Shown here: positions 34,649 to 43,110 of the stretch, in pieces | Layout: each line of letters opens with the position of its first letter | Numbering within the stretch: position 1 is the stretch's first letter | Origin: G963662905 sp963676725 | GTDB lineage: Bacteria > Bacteroidota > Bacteroidia > Bacteroidales > WRLA01 | NCBI GenBank assembly: GCA_963676725.1 | Contig: OY781463.1 | Location: forward strand, 3,968,001 to 4,032,000 | DNA length: 64,000 nucleotides | Reading direction: 5' to 3' | Made by a program: the position numbers and the translations under genes | Notes under the pieces: generated by a model | What the model was told of the DNA's origin: nothing | Seen by the model: only the letters and a program-made list of their open reading frames with translations | Databases searched by the model: none

Positions 34649-37600
34649 TTAGAAGTTAAAGATAACACCGAGACGTATTACCCTTGGGCTTGAATAAAAC
34701 CAAGGCCTGTCAACGAATATGCCATACATATCCCTATAAGCTGAAGGGTCTAGTTGCTCATTAATTTGACGTTGCCATTCGGCAGCAGCAAGATAACCAT
34801 CATCGCTTGCATTACCTGTGGCAGGCCATACCTGCATAATATTCTCTGTATTCAGTACATTCAGTACTTGTAAATACACATTCAAATATGCTTCGCGTCC
34901 TTTTTTGCCTCCTTCTTCGTCTTTGCTCAGGTTGAAGTAGATATCACGATCTACTTTCAGGTCCATTCTGAATTGCCATGGCAGGCGTGATCCATAATAA
35001 GAACCTTGAAGCAATTGTGTTCCTCCTGTAATAGCTGAAGTGATATTGGAAGAGCGGGTATAAGGTGTACCAGAACCGCCTGTAAGTGTAACTGAAATCC
35101 CAGTGTTTTGTAGCAACTCGAAAGGAGCTTTTTCAGGATCTTTACGCTTAATTCTAGGTCCATCATAGTCTTTTCCTGAACCCCAACGATAATCAAATAC
35201 AACATTGAACTGGTGACGACGGTCCCATGCGAGTGGAGTTAGGGTACGAAGGTTTGGAAGACCGGCAGCAATAAGTGCAGCAGCTTGTGTTGTACTTGAT
35301 CCTGTACCATCGGCAAACTGTAATGTATAACTAGCACGTAAACGAGCATTGTTTGTTCTCCTCAGGTCATAAGTAATCGTCATCCCTTTGGTTGTTCCAA
35401 AGTCAATATTATTATACGATGTATAATCCCTTGGATATGCACCATTATAACGGAATACTTGAATCATATCCCTCATTTCCCTATAATATGCTGAAAGGGA
35501 TAATGAAGAAGAGTTTGTAAGCTTTTGTTTAAAACCAAGTTCATAATCAATGGTTTTACTTGGCTTCAGATTTGGATTTGATATTGTAGCGGTCCTTGTA
35601 TCAAAGTATAAGTAATCAACAGGGTTCATACGAATATTACCAGTTGGCCTTTGCGAAAGGATGTCGTAATGTGCAAAGAACAATGCTTCATCAGAAATTG
35701 GGAATGAGAATGAAATCCTCGGCATAATATTGGTTTGAGGCTCATAATCTTCAAAAGCTTCTTTCTGAATATTCTTATTATTTGGATCCTGCAGATAAGG
35801 TGAAACACCTGAACCCACATCAAGAATATTAGGGTCGGAAATTTCTATACCCTGTGCATTGTACCAAACGCTACCTTCACGGTAACCAACTACTTTTGAT
35901 GGGTTATTTACTTTGTCTACATATACGATATAATCATCACCAATATTTCCAGGATGACTTACTGTTTGACCACCAATAGAGCTAACTTCACCTACGGTAC
36001 GAGCTGGTTGCAATAAGAACGGATCTTTAAGAACCAATTGGTTGGCATCAAAACGGTCGATACGAACACCAACGTTAAAAATAAGGTCGTTAAAAGCAAA
36101 TTTGTCCTGAATATAACCGGCCATATAAATCGGCTCAAAAGCACCTACTTCACGCACAAAATCACCTCTGTCGTCCTTCTTGCTGAAGAAGTCCTCAAAA
36201 GTTGGTTTTCCTGAAAGCTTCGTTCCGGTATAATCATAACCATAGTAATATACATATGCATTACCATCGTTTAATAACTCATCGGCAGAGAACATAGAGA
36301 TGTCAAATAAATCGCCATCAACCTGAGCAGTTTTCAAATTCCCATTTTCATCATAATAGTTTATACTATTATTATTAAAGTCATAAGAATCGATATTGAT
36401 GAAATCGGTACCCATTGGGTTTAAACCAAGTTTTTGACGAAGGTTGTAGTCAAAAGTTCTTTGTGAAAGAGCATCATATTTTCTGTTATAATAAACAGTG
36501 TCCATAAACACACCGTCTTCACGAACAGCAATTGGATTATCCACATCAAGTTCGAGTATATGGAAGTTTGTTTCCCCGCGCATCAGTGTCCATAGACCTG
36601 AAGGAGCTCTGTAATCGCCATATCCATAGCCACTATTCTTTTTCTGTTCGTACTGGAATCCTATCTGGATGGCATGGTTTCCAACGTCAGCAGAAAACTG
36701 AGCATTAATACCTAATTGTTGGTTATCAATAACAGAGTAGTTATTATATACTGTACCCGGTGCAGACCACATTGAGTAAATAGCGTCTGGAGTCTGGCCG
36801 TTGATTTTACCACCACCAAGTTGAACATCAGTTGCATTGTTCCAGTGACCGGCAGGATCCGGATATAGATCGTAATAAGAGCTGGTGTAATTAGCCATAC
36901 CTTGGTTCAGATCAGAAGGATTGAAGGTAAACAAAGTATCTCTGTATCCGTTATGCACATAAACATCTTCATAACGTTGACCATCAATGGTAACATCGCC
37001 TAACTCATAAGAGCGCTCGGTAAATGTTTCGAATTTTCCAAGATAACCAATTTTGAAAAGGTCATCGCCATGGTCTTTATTCTCATTTTGGCTATAGAAC
37101 TTGGTAAAGTCGGCCTGAATACTATAATAAATATTCTTCACAAACGAATTATTCTCCGGATTAGTTGGGAATCGCTGAGTAAAACGCCCAAAAACCCTCC
37201 AGGTATAATTGGTATTCTGGCCAAAATTATCCCAGTTCATCAATCCTGAAGTAAAATTATAAGGATTCCCTTTATCATAATTAAAGGATCCCCCTAATGT
37301 TAAGTTAATCGTTTTTGAAGCTTTAATATCAAACTTACTAGAGAAGTTTGCGCTTAGGTCACTATTATTAGGTATCTTTTTTACCAATTCCATATCAGTA
37401 TCCTTACTTAGGAAAGCGGCATTAGGATAGGTTCCTCCCCCACCTAATCCGGCAGGACGGAGTGGATTCGATAAAAGATCCTGAAGGACATCGTCCTTCA
37501 CTTTATAAATACCATTGGCAGTAACATAATCTACTCCACGATAAGTAACATCGCCGGCAATAAAGAAACCTACAATCGAATTTTTTCTGTTTGTAACACT

Positions 37601-38392
37601 ATCTTCTTTACTGAAAATCGGGCCGTTAATATTCAGTCCAACACGGCTAAACCCGTAATCATCGAGAAGCTCAGAAGTTTCGGCTTCAAAACCTGCTCCA
37701 AACTTCCTTGAAGGGCCTTTTGTTGTTACATTAATAACACCACCGGTTGCATCACCGTATTGAGCAGGAACACCGGAAAGGATTACGGAAACCTGCTCAA
37801 TGGCAGAAGGAGGAAGGCTACTGGAACCTGTTACCTTAATACCATCAATATACATAACGGTTGCATCACTACGTGAGCCCCTGACATTACCACGTTCACC
37901 ATCGCGGGAGAATACACCACCTACAGTTGTAGCAACAGCATTTGCACTACGTTGAGGCATTTTGGCGATTTCTTCGGAAGTAACTGTGGCTCCACTGGAT
38001 GTTTCATCCTTTGAAATCAAAGGCACCTTATAATCTACTACCTCATAAACGTCTAGGTTCGTAGCAGATGATGTAAGGCTAACATCCTGAAAAACGATTT
38101 TGTTTGAACCAATAATAACACCTTTGTACATAAAAGGCTTATAGCCTACAAAAGTAGCCTTCAAGTCATAACGACCCGGAGTAATCGGCTTAATCATGTA
38201 GTTGCCATCAAAGTCGGAGGTTGCACCACCAATCATGTTGCCATCGAGTTCAAGCACAATATTTGCAAAGGGGATCGGCTCCTTGGTTTCCTTGTCGATC
38301 ACTTTCCCTTTAAGTGCTCCGGTGGCCTGAGAGAAGACCAGCATATGCGCTGCCAGTACAATCCCAATAGTCAATAGTATATTTCTTATCAT
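34649..38392 (-). CDS. TonB-dependent receptor with carboxypeptidase-like N-terminal domain
   Basis: 1,247 residues. After the signal peptide, residues about 24-105 form a carboxypeptidase regulatory-like domain (GALKGKVIDKETKEPIPFAN), then a plug domain about 120-235 (GGVFSRDGERGNVRGSR, TVMYIDGIKV, QYGDATGGVINVTTKGP), then a 22-strand-type barrel ending in the terminal aromatic residue (RVIRLGVIFNF). It would import a ligand across the outer membrane using TonB energy. No SusD partner follows, so it is not a classical SusCD pair. Instead it heads an operon with a large T9SS protein and a PorV-like barrel. A very good promoter lies 77 nt upstream. Confidence 0.93.
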   Translation of the reverse strand: MIRNILLTIGIVLAAHMLVFSQATGALKGKVIDKETKEPIPFANIVLELDGNMIGGATSDFDGNYMIKPITPGRYDLKATFVGYKPFMYKGVIIGSNKIVFQDVSLTSSATNLDVYEVVDYKVPLISKDETSSGATVTSEEIAKMPQRSANAVATTVGGVFSRDGERGNVRGSRSDATVMYIDGIKVTGSSSLPPSAIEQVSVILSGVPAQYGDATGGVINVTTKGPSRKFGAGFEAETSELLDDYGFSRVGLNINGPIFSKEDSVTNRKNSIVGFFIAGDVTYRGVDYVTANGIYKVKDDVLQDLLSNPLRPAGLGGGGTYPNAAFLSKDTDMELVKKIPNNSDLSANFSSKFDIKASKTINLTLGGSFNYDKGNPYNFTSGLMNWDNFGQNTNYTWRVFGRFTQRFPTNPENNSFVKNIYYSIQADFTKFYSQNENKDHGDDLFKIGYLGKFETFTERSYELGDVTIDGQRYEDVYVHNGYRDTLFTFNPSDLNQGMANYTSSYYDLYPDPAGHWNNATDVQLGGGKINGQTPDAIYSMWSAPGTVYNNYSVIDNQQLGINAQFSADVGNHAIQIGFQYEQKKNSGYGYGDYRAPSGLWTLMRGETNFHILELDVDNPIAVREDGVFMDTVYYNRKYDALSQRTFDYNLRQKLGLNPMGTDFINIDSYDFNNNSINYYDENGNLKTAQVDGDLFDISMFSADELLNDGNAYVYYYGYDYTGTKLSGKPTFEDFFSKKDDRGDFVREVGAFEPIYMAGYIQDKFAFNDLIFNVGVRIDRFDANQLVLKDPFLLQPARTVGEVSSIGGQTVSHPGNIGDDYIVYVDKVNNPSKVVGYREGSVWYNAQGIEISDPNILDVGSGVSPYLQDPNNKNIQKEAFEDYEPQTNIMPRISFSFPISDEALFFAHYDILSQRPTGNIRMNPVDYLYFDTRTATISNPNLKPSKTIDYELGFKQKLTNSSSLSLSAYYREMRDMIQVFRYNGAYPRDYTSYNNIDFGTTKGMTITYDLRRTNNARLRASYTLQFADGTGSSTTQAAALIAAGLPNLRTLTPLAWDRRHQFNVVFDYRWGSGKDYDGPRIKRKDPEKAPFELLQNTGISVTLTGGSGTPYTRSSNITSAITGGTQLLQGSYYGSRLPWQFRMDLKVDRDIYFNLSKDEEGGKKGREAYLNVYLQVLNVLNTENIMQVWPATGNASDDGYLAAAEWQRQINEQLDPSAYRDMYGIFVDRPWFYSSPRVIRLGVIFNF

Positions 38393-38468
38393 ACCATGTA
38401 ATATTTATGTTAGATTTCTTCGTGTGCTTAAAAAGTCCGTAAATTTATGAATAAATTAATATAATCTC

Positions 38469-38499
38469 CAAAAATAATTGACAGTCAAAAATACGCAAA
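38469..38499 (-). promoter_or_regulatory. Consensus Bacteroidota promoter of the TonB receptor operon
   Basis: On the minus strand TTTG (38496-38499) and TATTTTTG (38469-38476) are separated by exactly 19 nt, a full match to the Bacteroidota -33/-7 consensus. A second TATTTTTG lies at 38486-38493. The predicted start gives a leader of about 70 nt. Confidence 0.75.
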
Positions 38500-38512
38500 T
38501 TCTTATAACCAA

Positions 38513-38998
38513 TTAATATTCAGGTCTTTTAAGTATTTCTGAATAAATTACTGCTGTTCTTAAATCAAAACTATCAAAGCCTTCATACAGTTCATCAGTA
38601 TAATTGTGTCCAATATCCTCTTCTAAGCGAACCGGAGAAGTATCTATAAATTCTATAGATTCATACTTCGGCTTTGCTAATTCCCTTTGCTCCTTTAGCA
38701 GATCGGTGCGGGTTTTCCATGATTGCGAAAAAGTCGGCTCCTGTACTTCCGCAACAGGCTGAGCAGGAGCATAGGCCGGTTCTGTAACTCTTCCCAACAG
38801 CTCCTCAATCATACTATTATAGCTAGAATTGCGGGCTTGACCATAGCCTTCTTCCGATGCTGGCTCCAAGGATTCATCCCGAAGATCTTCATCCTTTTTC
38901 GATGCAGCTTGCCGATTGGCAGTCTTTTTGTTCTGGCTTTTATACACACTGTATACCAACCAAGCGACACCTATTAATATATAGAGAAAATCTTCCAT
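38513..38998 (-). CDS. Conserved Bacteroidota hypothetical protein with N-terminal membrane segment
   Basis: 161 residues. Residues about 4-19 are a short hydrophobic segment (FLYILIGVAWLVYSVY), followed by a lysine-rich then acidic, low-complexity linker (about 20-130). The C-terminus ends in DLRTAVIYSEILKRPEY, a motif I recognise as recurrent at the end of small Bacteroidota membrane proteins. I infer an inner-membrane anchor with a cytoplasmic tail; no function is known to me. It follows the small lipoprotein-like gene by 21 nt, probably in one transcript. Confidence 0.75.
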   Translation of the reverse strand: MEDFLYILIGVAWLVYSVYKSQNKKTANRQAASKKDEDLRDESLEPASEEGYGQARNSSYNSMIEELLGRVTEPAYAPAQPVAEVQEPTFSQSWKTRTDLLKEQRELAKPKYESIEFIDTSPVRLEEDIGHNYTDELYEGFDSFDLRTAVIYSEILKRPEY

Positions 38999-39019
38999 TT
39001 GCTTTTTATATAATGCTGC

Positions 39020-39361
39020 CTAACGGCAACTTGCCTTTTTCTTATCTTTTTGAAACCACCTAAAAAGGAAAAAACCACTCTTTGATTCTCCTTTTTGCGA
39101 CCATTTTTTCTGATCTTGTCTCGCCTTTCTTATACGCTTTTTACCATCATCATCCTGAATATCATAAATGCGTTTCGACCTTAATTCATAAGCTTTTTGA
39201 AGCTCCTTTTCCTTCTGCTTATGCTTTTGCTCTATCTCCTTCAACTGTTTCGAGCGAGCTTTATCCGCCGCATTTTTATTCGATCTGCATGAAATAAATA
39301 AAAATGGCAGGCAAAAAAGCCAAACCATTATCAAACACTTTCTGCCGGAAACCAAAATCAT
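39020..39361 (-). CDS. Small lysine-rich lipoprotein, function unknown
   Basis: The ATG at 39361 is chosen over the in-frame GTG at 39370 because the -7 box at 39372-39379 leaves no room for a leader before the GTG. The product is 113 residues: a hydrophobic segment ending FLFISC (lipobox-like, Cys at residue 25), then a highly charged Lys/Arg/Glu-rich helix (about 30-85) and a basic tail. It should be membrane anchored and exposed to the periplasm. I do not recognise a family. The next gene follows after 21 nt. Confidence 0.65.
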   Translation of the reverse strand: MILVSGRKCLIMVWLFCLPFLFISCRSNKNAADKARSKQLKEIEQKHKQKEKELQKAYELRSKRIYDIQDDDGKKRIRKARQDQKKWSQKGESKSGFFLFRWFQKDKKKASCR

Positions 39362-39371
39362 AAAATTCACG

Positions 39372-39379
39372 CAAATATA
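39372..39379 (-). promoter_or_regulatory. Candidate -7 box for the small lipoprotein gene pair
   Basis: TATATTTG on the minus strand matches TAnnTTTG. Its position decides the start of the downstream gene in favour of the ATG at 39361. No -33 element is visible. Confidence 0.5.
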
Positions 39380-39555
39380 GAATTATTAGCTCTTATAATG
39401 GTTATAAATAGCACTTTGTGTAATTATGAGCTAAAGATAGAATAATTTTATGAATCCTACCTCATTATTGTACCCATCGATGATTTTTTAACACTAATCC
39501 AAAGAATAATATACTCATTTCTTACGTTAAACGATGAATACAATCAAATCAGCCA

Positions 39556-39996
39556 ATGAACAAAACTAAGCTTTTTCCTGTAATATTCGTCTTTCTTCTA
39601 AGCATTTTCAGTGGTTGTGCTTCTGATGATGATCAAAACCTCATCCCTTATGTGCGGGTAAATTTCACAATTAATCCTGAATCTATTGAATATGGAGAAC
39701 TGAATGTGCCCGGCAACTGGGTATATGTTACAGGTGGTTATCGGGGTATCATTATCTACCATCTTTATGACCAACAATATATGGCTTTCGAGCGTTGCTG
39801 TACTTTTGATCCGGAAAACGATTGTGCACGTGTTAGTGTAATCGATGGAGGCCTTGTGGCTATTGACTCTTGCTGTATGTCACAATTTGTACTCACAGAT
39901 GGAAGCCCATTAGAAGGCAGCAAAGCTACAATCCCACTTAGACAATACAACACAAATTTGGATCCTTCTACCGGATTGCTTCACGTTTATAATTAG
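39556..39996 (+). CDS. Lipoprotein with Rieske-like fold but altered ligands
   Basis: 146 residues. The signal peptide ends in a lipobox (SIFSGCAS, Cys at residue 21). The body follows the pattern of small Bacteroidota Rieske-fold lipoproteins: GNWVYVTGGYRGIIIY, then AFERCCTFDPENDCARV, then DSCCMSQFVLTDGSPLEGSK and IPLRQY. In true Rieske proteins the two loops carry Cys-x-His and Cys-x-x-His; here they carry Cys-Cys pairs and no histidine. Binding of a [2Fe-2S] cluster is therefore uncertain. It stands alone, convergent with ahcY, with which it shares a terminator. I see no -7 box upstream. Confidence 0.72.
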   Translation: MNKTKLFPVIFVFLLSIFSGCASDDDQNLIPYVRVNFTINPESIEYGELNVPGNWVYVTGGYRGIIIYHLYDQQYMAFERCCTFDPENDCARVSVIDGGLVAIDSCCMSQFVLTDGSPLEGSKATIPLRQYNTNLDPSTGLLHVYN

Positions 39997-40112
39997 AGTT
40001 TCAATAGAAACAATTTATTCGTCTCAAGACAAAGACTATTTCGTACTCCTTATAATATAGACCTTCAAATCCGCCATTAATTGAACATATTATAATAGTG
40101 TCTTTCATAAGA

Positions 40113-40140
40113 AAAGGCACTACATCAATGCAGTGCCTTT
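40113..40140. terminator. Bidirectional terminator between the Rieske-like lipoprotein gene and ahcY
   Basis: A 9-bp stem (40113-40121 with 40132-40140) is followed on the minus strand by TTTTCTTATG and on the plus strand by a weaker T-rich stretch. It mainly serves ahcY, whose stop is at 40192. Confidence 0.75.
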
Positions 40141-40191
40141 CATTCAGCTTTTTCATAAGCCTTTTTGGGACTAATTCATAAATGAATCAGA

Positions 40192-41598
40192 TTAATATCT
40201 ATAATGCTCCGGCTTATAAGGACCATTTTCAGGCACACCAATATATTTGGCTTGTTCGGGTGTTAGTTTTGTTAATTTCACGCCTAATTGTTCTAAGTGT
40301 AAACGGGCTACTTCTTCATCCAAAGATTTTGGCAATCGGTATACATCTGTTTTATAGTCATTTGCCCAAAGATCCAATTGTGCAAGAGTTTGGTTAGTAA
40401 ATGAATTACTCATAACAAAAGATGGGTGCCCTGTAGCACAACCCAGATTAACCAATCGACCTTCGGCGAGCAGATAGATGCAATGTCCATCTTCATATAC
40501 ATACTTATCAACCTGTGGTTTGATATTAATTTTTTGTATTCCGGGCCACTTTTCCAATTTGCTTACCTGAATTTCATTATCAAAGTGTCCGATATTACAA
40601 ACAATTGCCTCATCATTCATTTTGCTCATATGCTCGGCAGTAATAACATCTTTATTGCCGGTAGTAGTCACAAAAATATTTCCTTCGGCAAGGGCTTCGT
40701 CTATGGTTGTTACCTCGAAGCCTTCCATTGCAGCCTGAAGTGCACAAATAGGATCGATTTCAGTTATCAAAACCCTTGCTCCGTAGGAGCGCATACTTTT
40801 GGCTGAACCTTTGCCTACATCACCATATCCCAATACAACAACTACTTTTCCGGCAATCATTACATCAGTTGCACGTTTAATCCCATCTGCAAGTGACTCA
40901 CGGCAACCATAGAGGTTGTCAAATTTGGATTTTGTTACCGAATCGTTGACATTAATTGCAGGGAAGAGGAGTTTTCCTTCTTCCATCATTTGATAAAGAC
41001 GATGCACTCCTGTAGTGGTTTCTTCAGAAACACCTTTGAGATCTTCAACAGCTCTATGCCATTTATTACCATCTTTCTGAAGAACATCTTTGAGGAGGGC
41101 CATAATTTCCGCTTCTTCTTCACTTCCGGCTTCTTGGTCAAGAATGGAGGCGTCATTTTCGGCATCAAAACCCATATGAACCATCAATGTGGCATCGCCG
41201 CCATCATCTACAATAAGGTGTGGCCCTTTATTTCCGGGGAACGACAACGCCTGCAATGTACACCACCAATAATCTTTAAGGCTTTCACCTTTCCAAGCAA
41301 AAACGGGCACCTGACTGTCTTTTACAACAGCTGCGGCAGCATGATCTTGAGTACTAAAGATATTACAACTTGCCCAACGAACATCAGCACCTAAAGAGGT
41401 AAGGGTTTCAATTAAAACAGCTGTTTGGATGGTCATATGAAGTGAGCCGGTGATGCGCGCTCCGGCTAGTGGTTTTTGTCCTTTATATTTTTCACGAAGC
41501 GACATTAAACCCGGCATTTCCTTTTCAGCGATTTCCAGTTCAAGCCGACCCCATTTTGCAAGGCCAATATCTGCAATTTTATAATCTGAGAAACTCAT
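40192..41598 (-). CDS. ahcY: Adenosylhomocysteinase
   Basis: 468 residues, the length of the longer bacterial form. Family blocks include ARITGSLHMTIQTAVLIETL, CNIFSTQDHAAAA, the NAD-binding VVVLGYGDVGKGSAKSMR and the C-terminal end PYKPEHYRY. The enzyme hydrolyses S-adenosylhomocysteine to adenosine and homocysteine in the cytoplasm, relieving inhibition of methyltransferases. It is monocistronic, with a TATTTTTG box about 45 nt upstream and a hairpin terminator downstream. I saw no SAH riboswitch in the short leader. Confidence 0.97.
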   Translation of the reverse strand: MSFSDYKIADIGLAKWGRLELEIAEKEMPGLMSLREKYKGQKPLAGARITGSLHMTIQTAVLIETLTSLGADVRWASCNIFSTQDHAAAAVVKDSQVPVFAWKGESLKDYWWCTLQALSFPGNKGPHLIVDDGGDATLMVHMGFDAENDASILDQEAGSEEEAEIMALLKDVLQKDGNKWHRAVEDLKGVSEETTTGVHRLYQMMEEGKLLFPAINVNDSVTKSKFDNLYGCRESLADGIKRATDVMIAGKVVVVLGYGDVGKGSAKSMRSYGARVLITEIDPICALQAAMEGFEVTTIDEALAEGNIFVTTTGNKDVITAEHMSKMNDEAIVCNIGHFDNEIQVSKLEKWPGIQKINIKPQVDKYVYEDGHCIYLLAEGRLVNLGCATGHPSFVMSNSFTNQTLAQLDLWANDYKTDVYRLPKSLDEEVARLHLEQLGVKLTKLTPEQAKYIGVPENGPYKPEHYRY

Positions 41599-41642
41599 GA
41601 TCAGTGGTTTTATTGAATAAAAATTTTTTTCGAATTGAGCGG

Positions 41643-41650
41643 CAAAAATA
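41643..41650 (-). promoter_or_regulatory. Candidate -7 box for ahcY
   Basis: TATTTTTG on the minus strand matches TAnnTTTG, giving a leader of about 40 nt to the ATG at 41598. No -33 match at the right distance. Confidence 0.45.
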
Positions 41651-41737
41651 GTATAATTATTTTAATAAAAGCTTTTAGACAAAAGCTCATCGGTTTCCAC
41701 AATTTCATGAATAGCACGACTGATGCAATAATTCCAC

Positions 41738-41745
41738 TACATTTG
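41738..41745 (+). promoter_or_regulatory. Candidate -7 box for the TlpA-like gene
   Basis: TACATTTG matches TAnnTTTG, 28 nt before the ATG at 41773. This position supports the 41773 start against the upstream TTG at 41635. Confidence 0.5.
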
Positions 41746-41772
41746 CATAATAGTAACAGCAAAATACATCAA

Positions 41773-42963
41773 ATGTTAAAGTCAAGCTATAAAATATTTA
41801 ATTTCAGAAGGACTTCATCATTTCTTCTTTTCATACTTGTTCTTCTGTTGCTTTCCTGCAATGGCAATAAACAAAAACAGGCAAATACGGCTAGTCTTTA
41901 TGTAGACATTAAGAATCCGAATAAAGGCAAAATTATCCTTAAAGAAATTTTACCCGGAGAAATTGTATTGCTCGATTCTACAGACATCTCTTCCTTTGGC
42001 AATTATAATTTTCGCCTTCTTGTGGATGATGAAGCCTTGTTTATGCTTAGTTTCCCTGATGGTATTCACATTCCGCTCTGTGTGAAAAAATCAGAAAATA
42101 TTGTACTGGAACTTGACCTAAAAAACCCACAACACTATCAAGTCAAAGGCTCGCCCGGTTCATCTCTTCTAGCATTATTTAATAGGAGAACGCAGTTGGT
42201 CAGTGACAAATTGAAGGAAATAGGAACAAGCTACGAAGAAATGAAGACCCAATCTAATTTTAAAATTAAGAGGGATTCTTTAATTCAAGCCTACGAAGAG
42301 GTTTTTCATAACCATAAAATATATGCTGATTCACTAATTCGCGCAAACTCATCGAGTATTGCAGCCTTATTGATGATTAATAAACGCCTTGGCCCTGAGC
42401 AAATTTTCCTTCTGAAAGAAGACACTCCGCTTTTTAGCTATATCGACAGCTGTCTTCTAAGCACAATCCCGGAAAATAGGCATGTGCTGCACCATCATAC
42501 AAGGCTCAGTGATTTTAAGAAAAAACAGGCTGAAGAACAATTGGCCATTGAACGACTAAGTCCCGGAAAACCGGCTCCAAATATTACTATGCCTGACACT
42601 TCAGGAAAAATGCACAGTCTTTCGTCCTACAAAGGACAAAAAGTATTGCTTTGCTTTTGGGCTTCCTGGTGTAATGCCTGTGTACGCGATTTCCCCAAAC
42701 TAAAAACAATCCATTCTGAATTTTCAGATATAGAAATTATTGGGGTATCCATTGACCGACAAAAAGTGTTATGGAAAAAAGCAATTGAAAAAACCCATCT
42801 TCCCTGGCTCAACATCAGCGATCTTAAGGCACCAAATACTCCTGTACTTAAAGCCTATAACCTCAAAGAGGAGCTCCCTGTATATTATATTATTGACAAG
42901 CAAGGGGATATTATTGGGCATACAACGCAGGTGGAAGATATTGCAACACTTCTCCGGCAGTAA
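41773..42963 (+). CDS. TlpA/ResA-like thiol-disulfide lipoprotein with N-terminal DUF4369-like domain
   Basis: 396 residues from the ATG at 41773, which begins a signal peptide with lipobox (ILVLLLLSCNGN). A DUF4369-like beta domain covers about 35-130, a helical linker follows, and the last about 140 residues are a thioredoxin-fold domain starting GKPAPNITMPDTSGKMHSLS with the active site FWASWCNACVRDF (CxxC). Such proteins reduce or isomerise disulfides in the periplasm, for example in cytochrome maturation. An upstream TTG start at 41635 is rejected because it lies before the -7 box and adds no sensible sequence. It stands alone. Confidence 0.87.
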   Translation: MLKSSYKIFNFRRTSSFLLFILVLLLLSCNGNKQKQANTASLYVDIKNPNKGKIILKEILPGEIVLLDSTDISSFGNYNFRLLVDDEALFMLSFPDGIHIPLCVKKSENIVLELDLKNPQHYQVKGSPGSSLLALFNRRTQLVSDKLKEIGTSYEEMKTQSNFKIKRDSLIQAYEEVFHNHKIYADSLIRANSSSIAALLMINKRLGPEQIFLLKEDTPLFSYIDSCLLSTIPENRHVLHHHTRLSDFKKKQAEEQLAIERLSPGKPAPNITMPDTSGKMHSLSSYKGQKVLLCFWASWCNACVRDFPKLKTIHSEFSDIEIIGVSIDRQKVLWKKAIEKTHLPWLNISDLKAPNTPVLKAYNLKEELPVYYIIDKQGDIIGHTTQVEDIATLLRQ

Positions 42964-43009
42964 AATGATTGTTCAGAATATCCGATATTTTTCATAATCG
43001 TGTATTGAC

Positions 43010-43057
43010 GGCTGAGACTCCAGAAGCAACCATAAGCTTGCTTCAAGAACCTCAGCC
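43010..43057. other. Nested stem-loop between convergent genes
   Basis: GGCTGAG (43010-43016) pairs with CTCAGCC (43051-43057), and GAAGCAA (43023-43029) with TTGCTTC (43038-43044), with a 6/6 internal loop. There is no U-tract on either side. It may protect or end the transcripts of the TlpA-like and LiaF-like genes. Confidence 0.45.
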
Positions 43058-43110
43058 CTCCAAAACCTCCGGTGAAGTCCAAACATTATTGACAATAATC
43101 CTTATCGCTT

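Noticed and set aside
38469..38493. Two TATTTTTG boxes 17 nt apart read as a regulator-binding direct repeat.
   Set aside because: Both are explained by the A/T-rich -7 consensus; only the distal box has a correctly spaced -33 TTTG.
41599..41760. Possible SAH or SAM riboswitch upstream of ahcY.
   Set aside because: The leader to the predicted start is only about 40 nt and AT-rich, with no recognisable aptamer pairing.
41635..41772. TTG start adding 46 residues to the TlpA-like protein.
   Set aside because: It lies upstream of the -7 box and precedes a clear signal peptide and lipobox starting at 41773.
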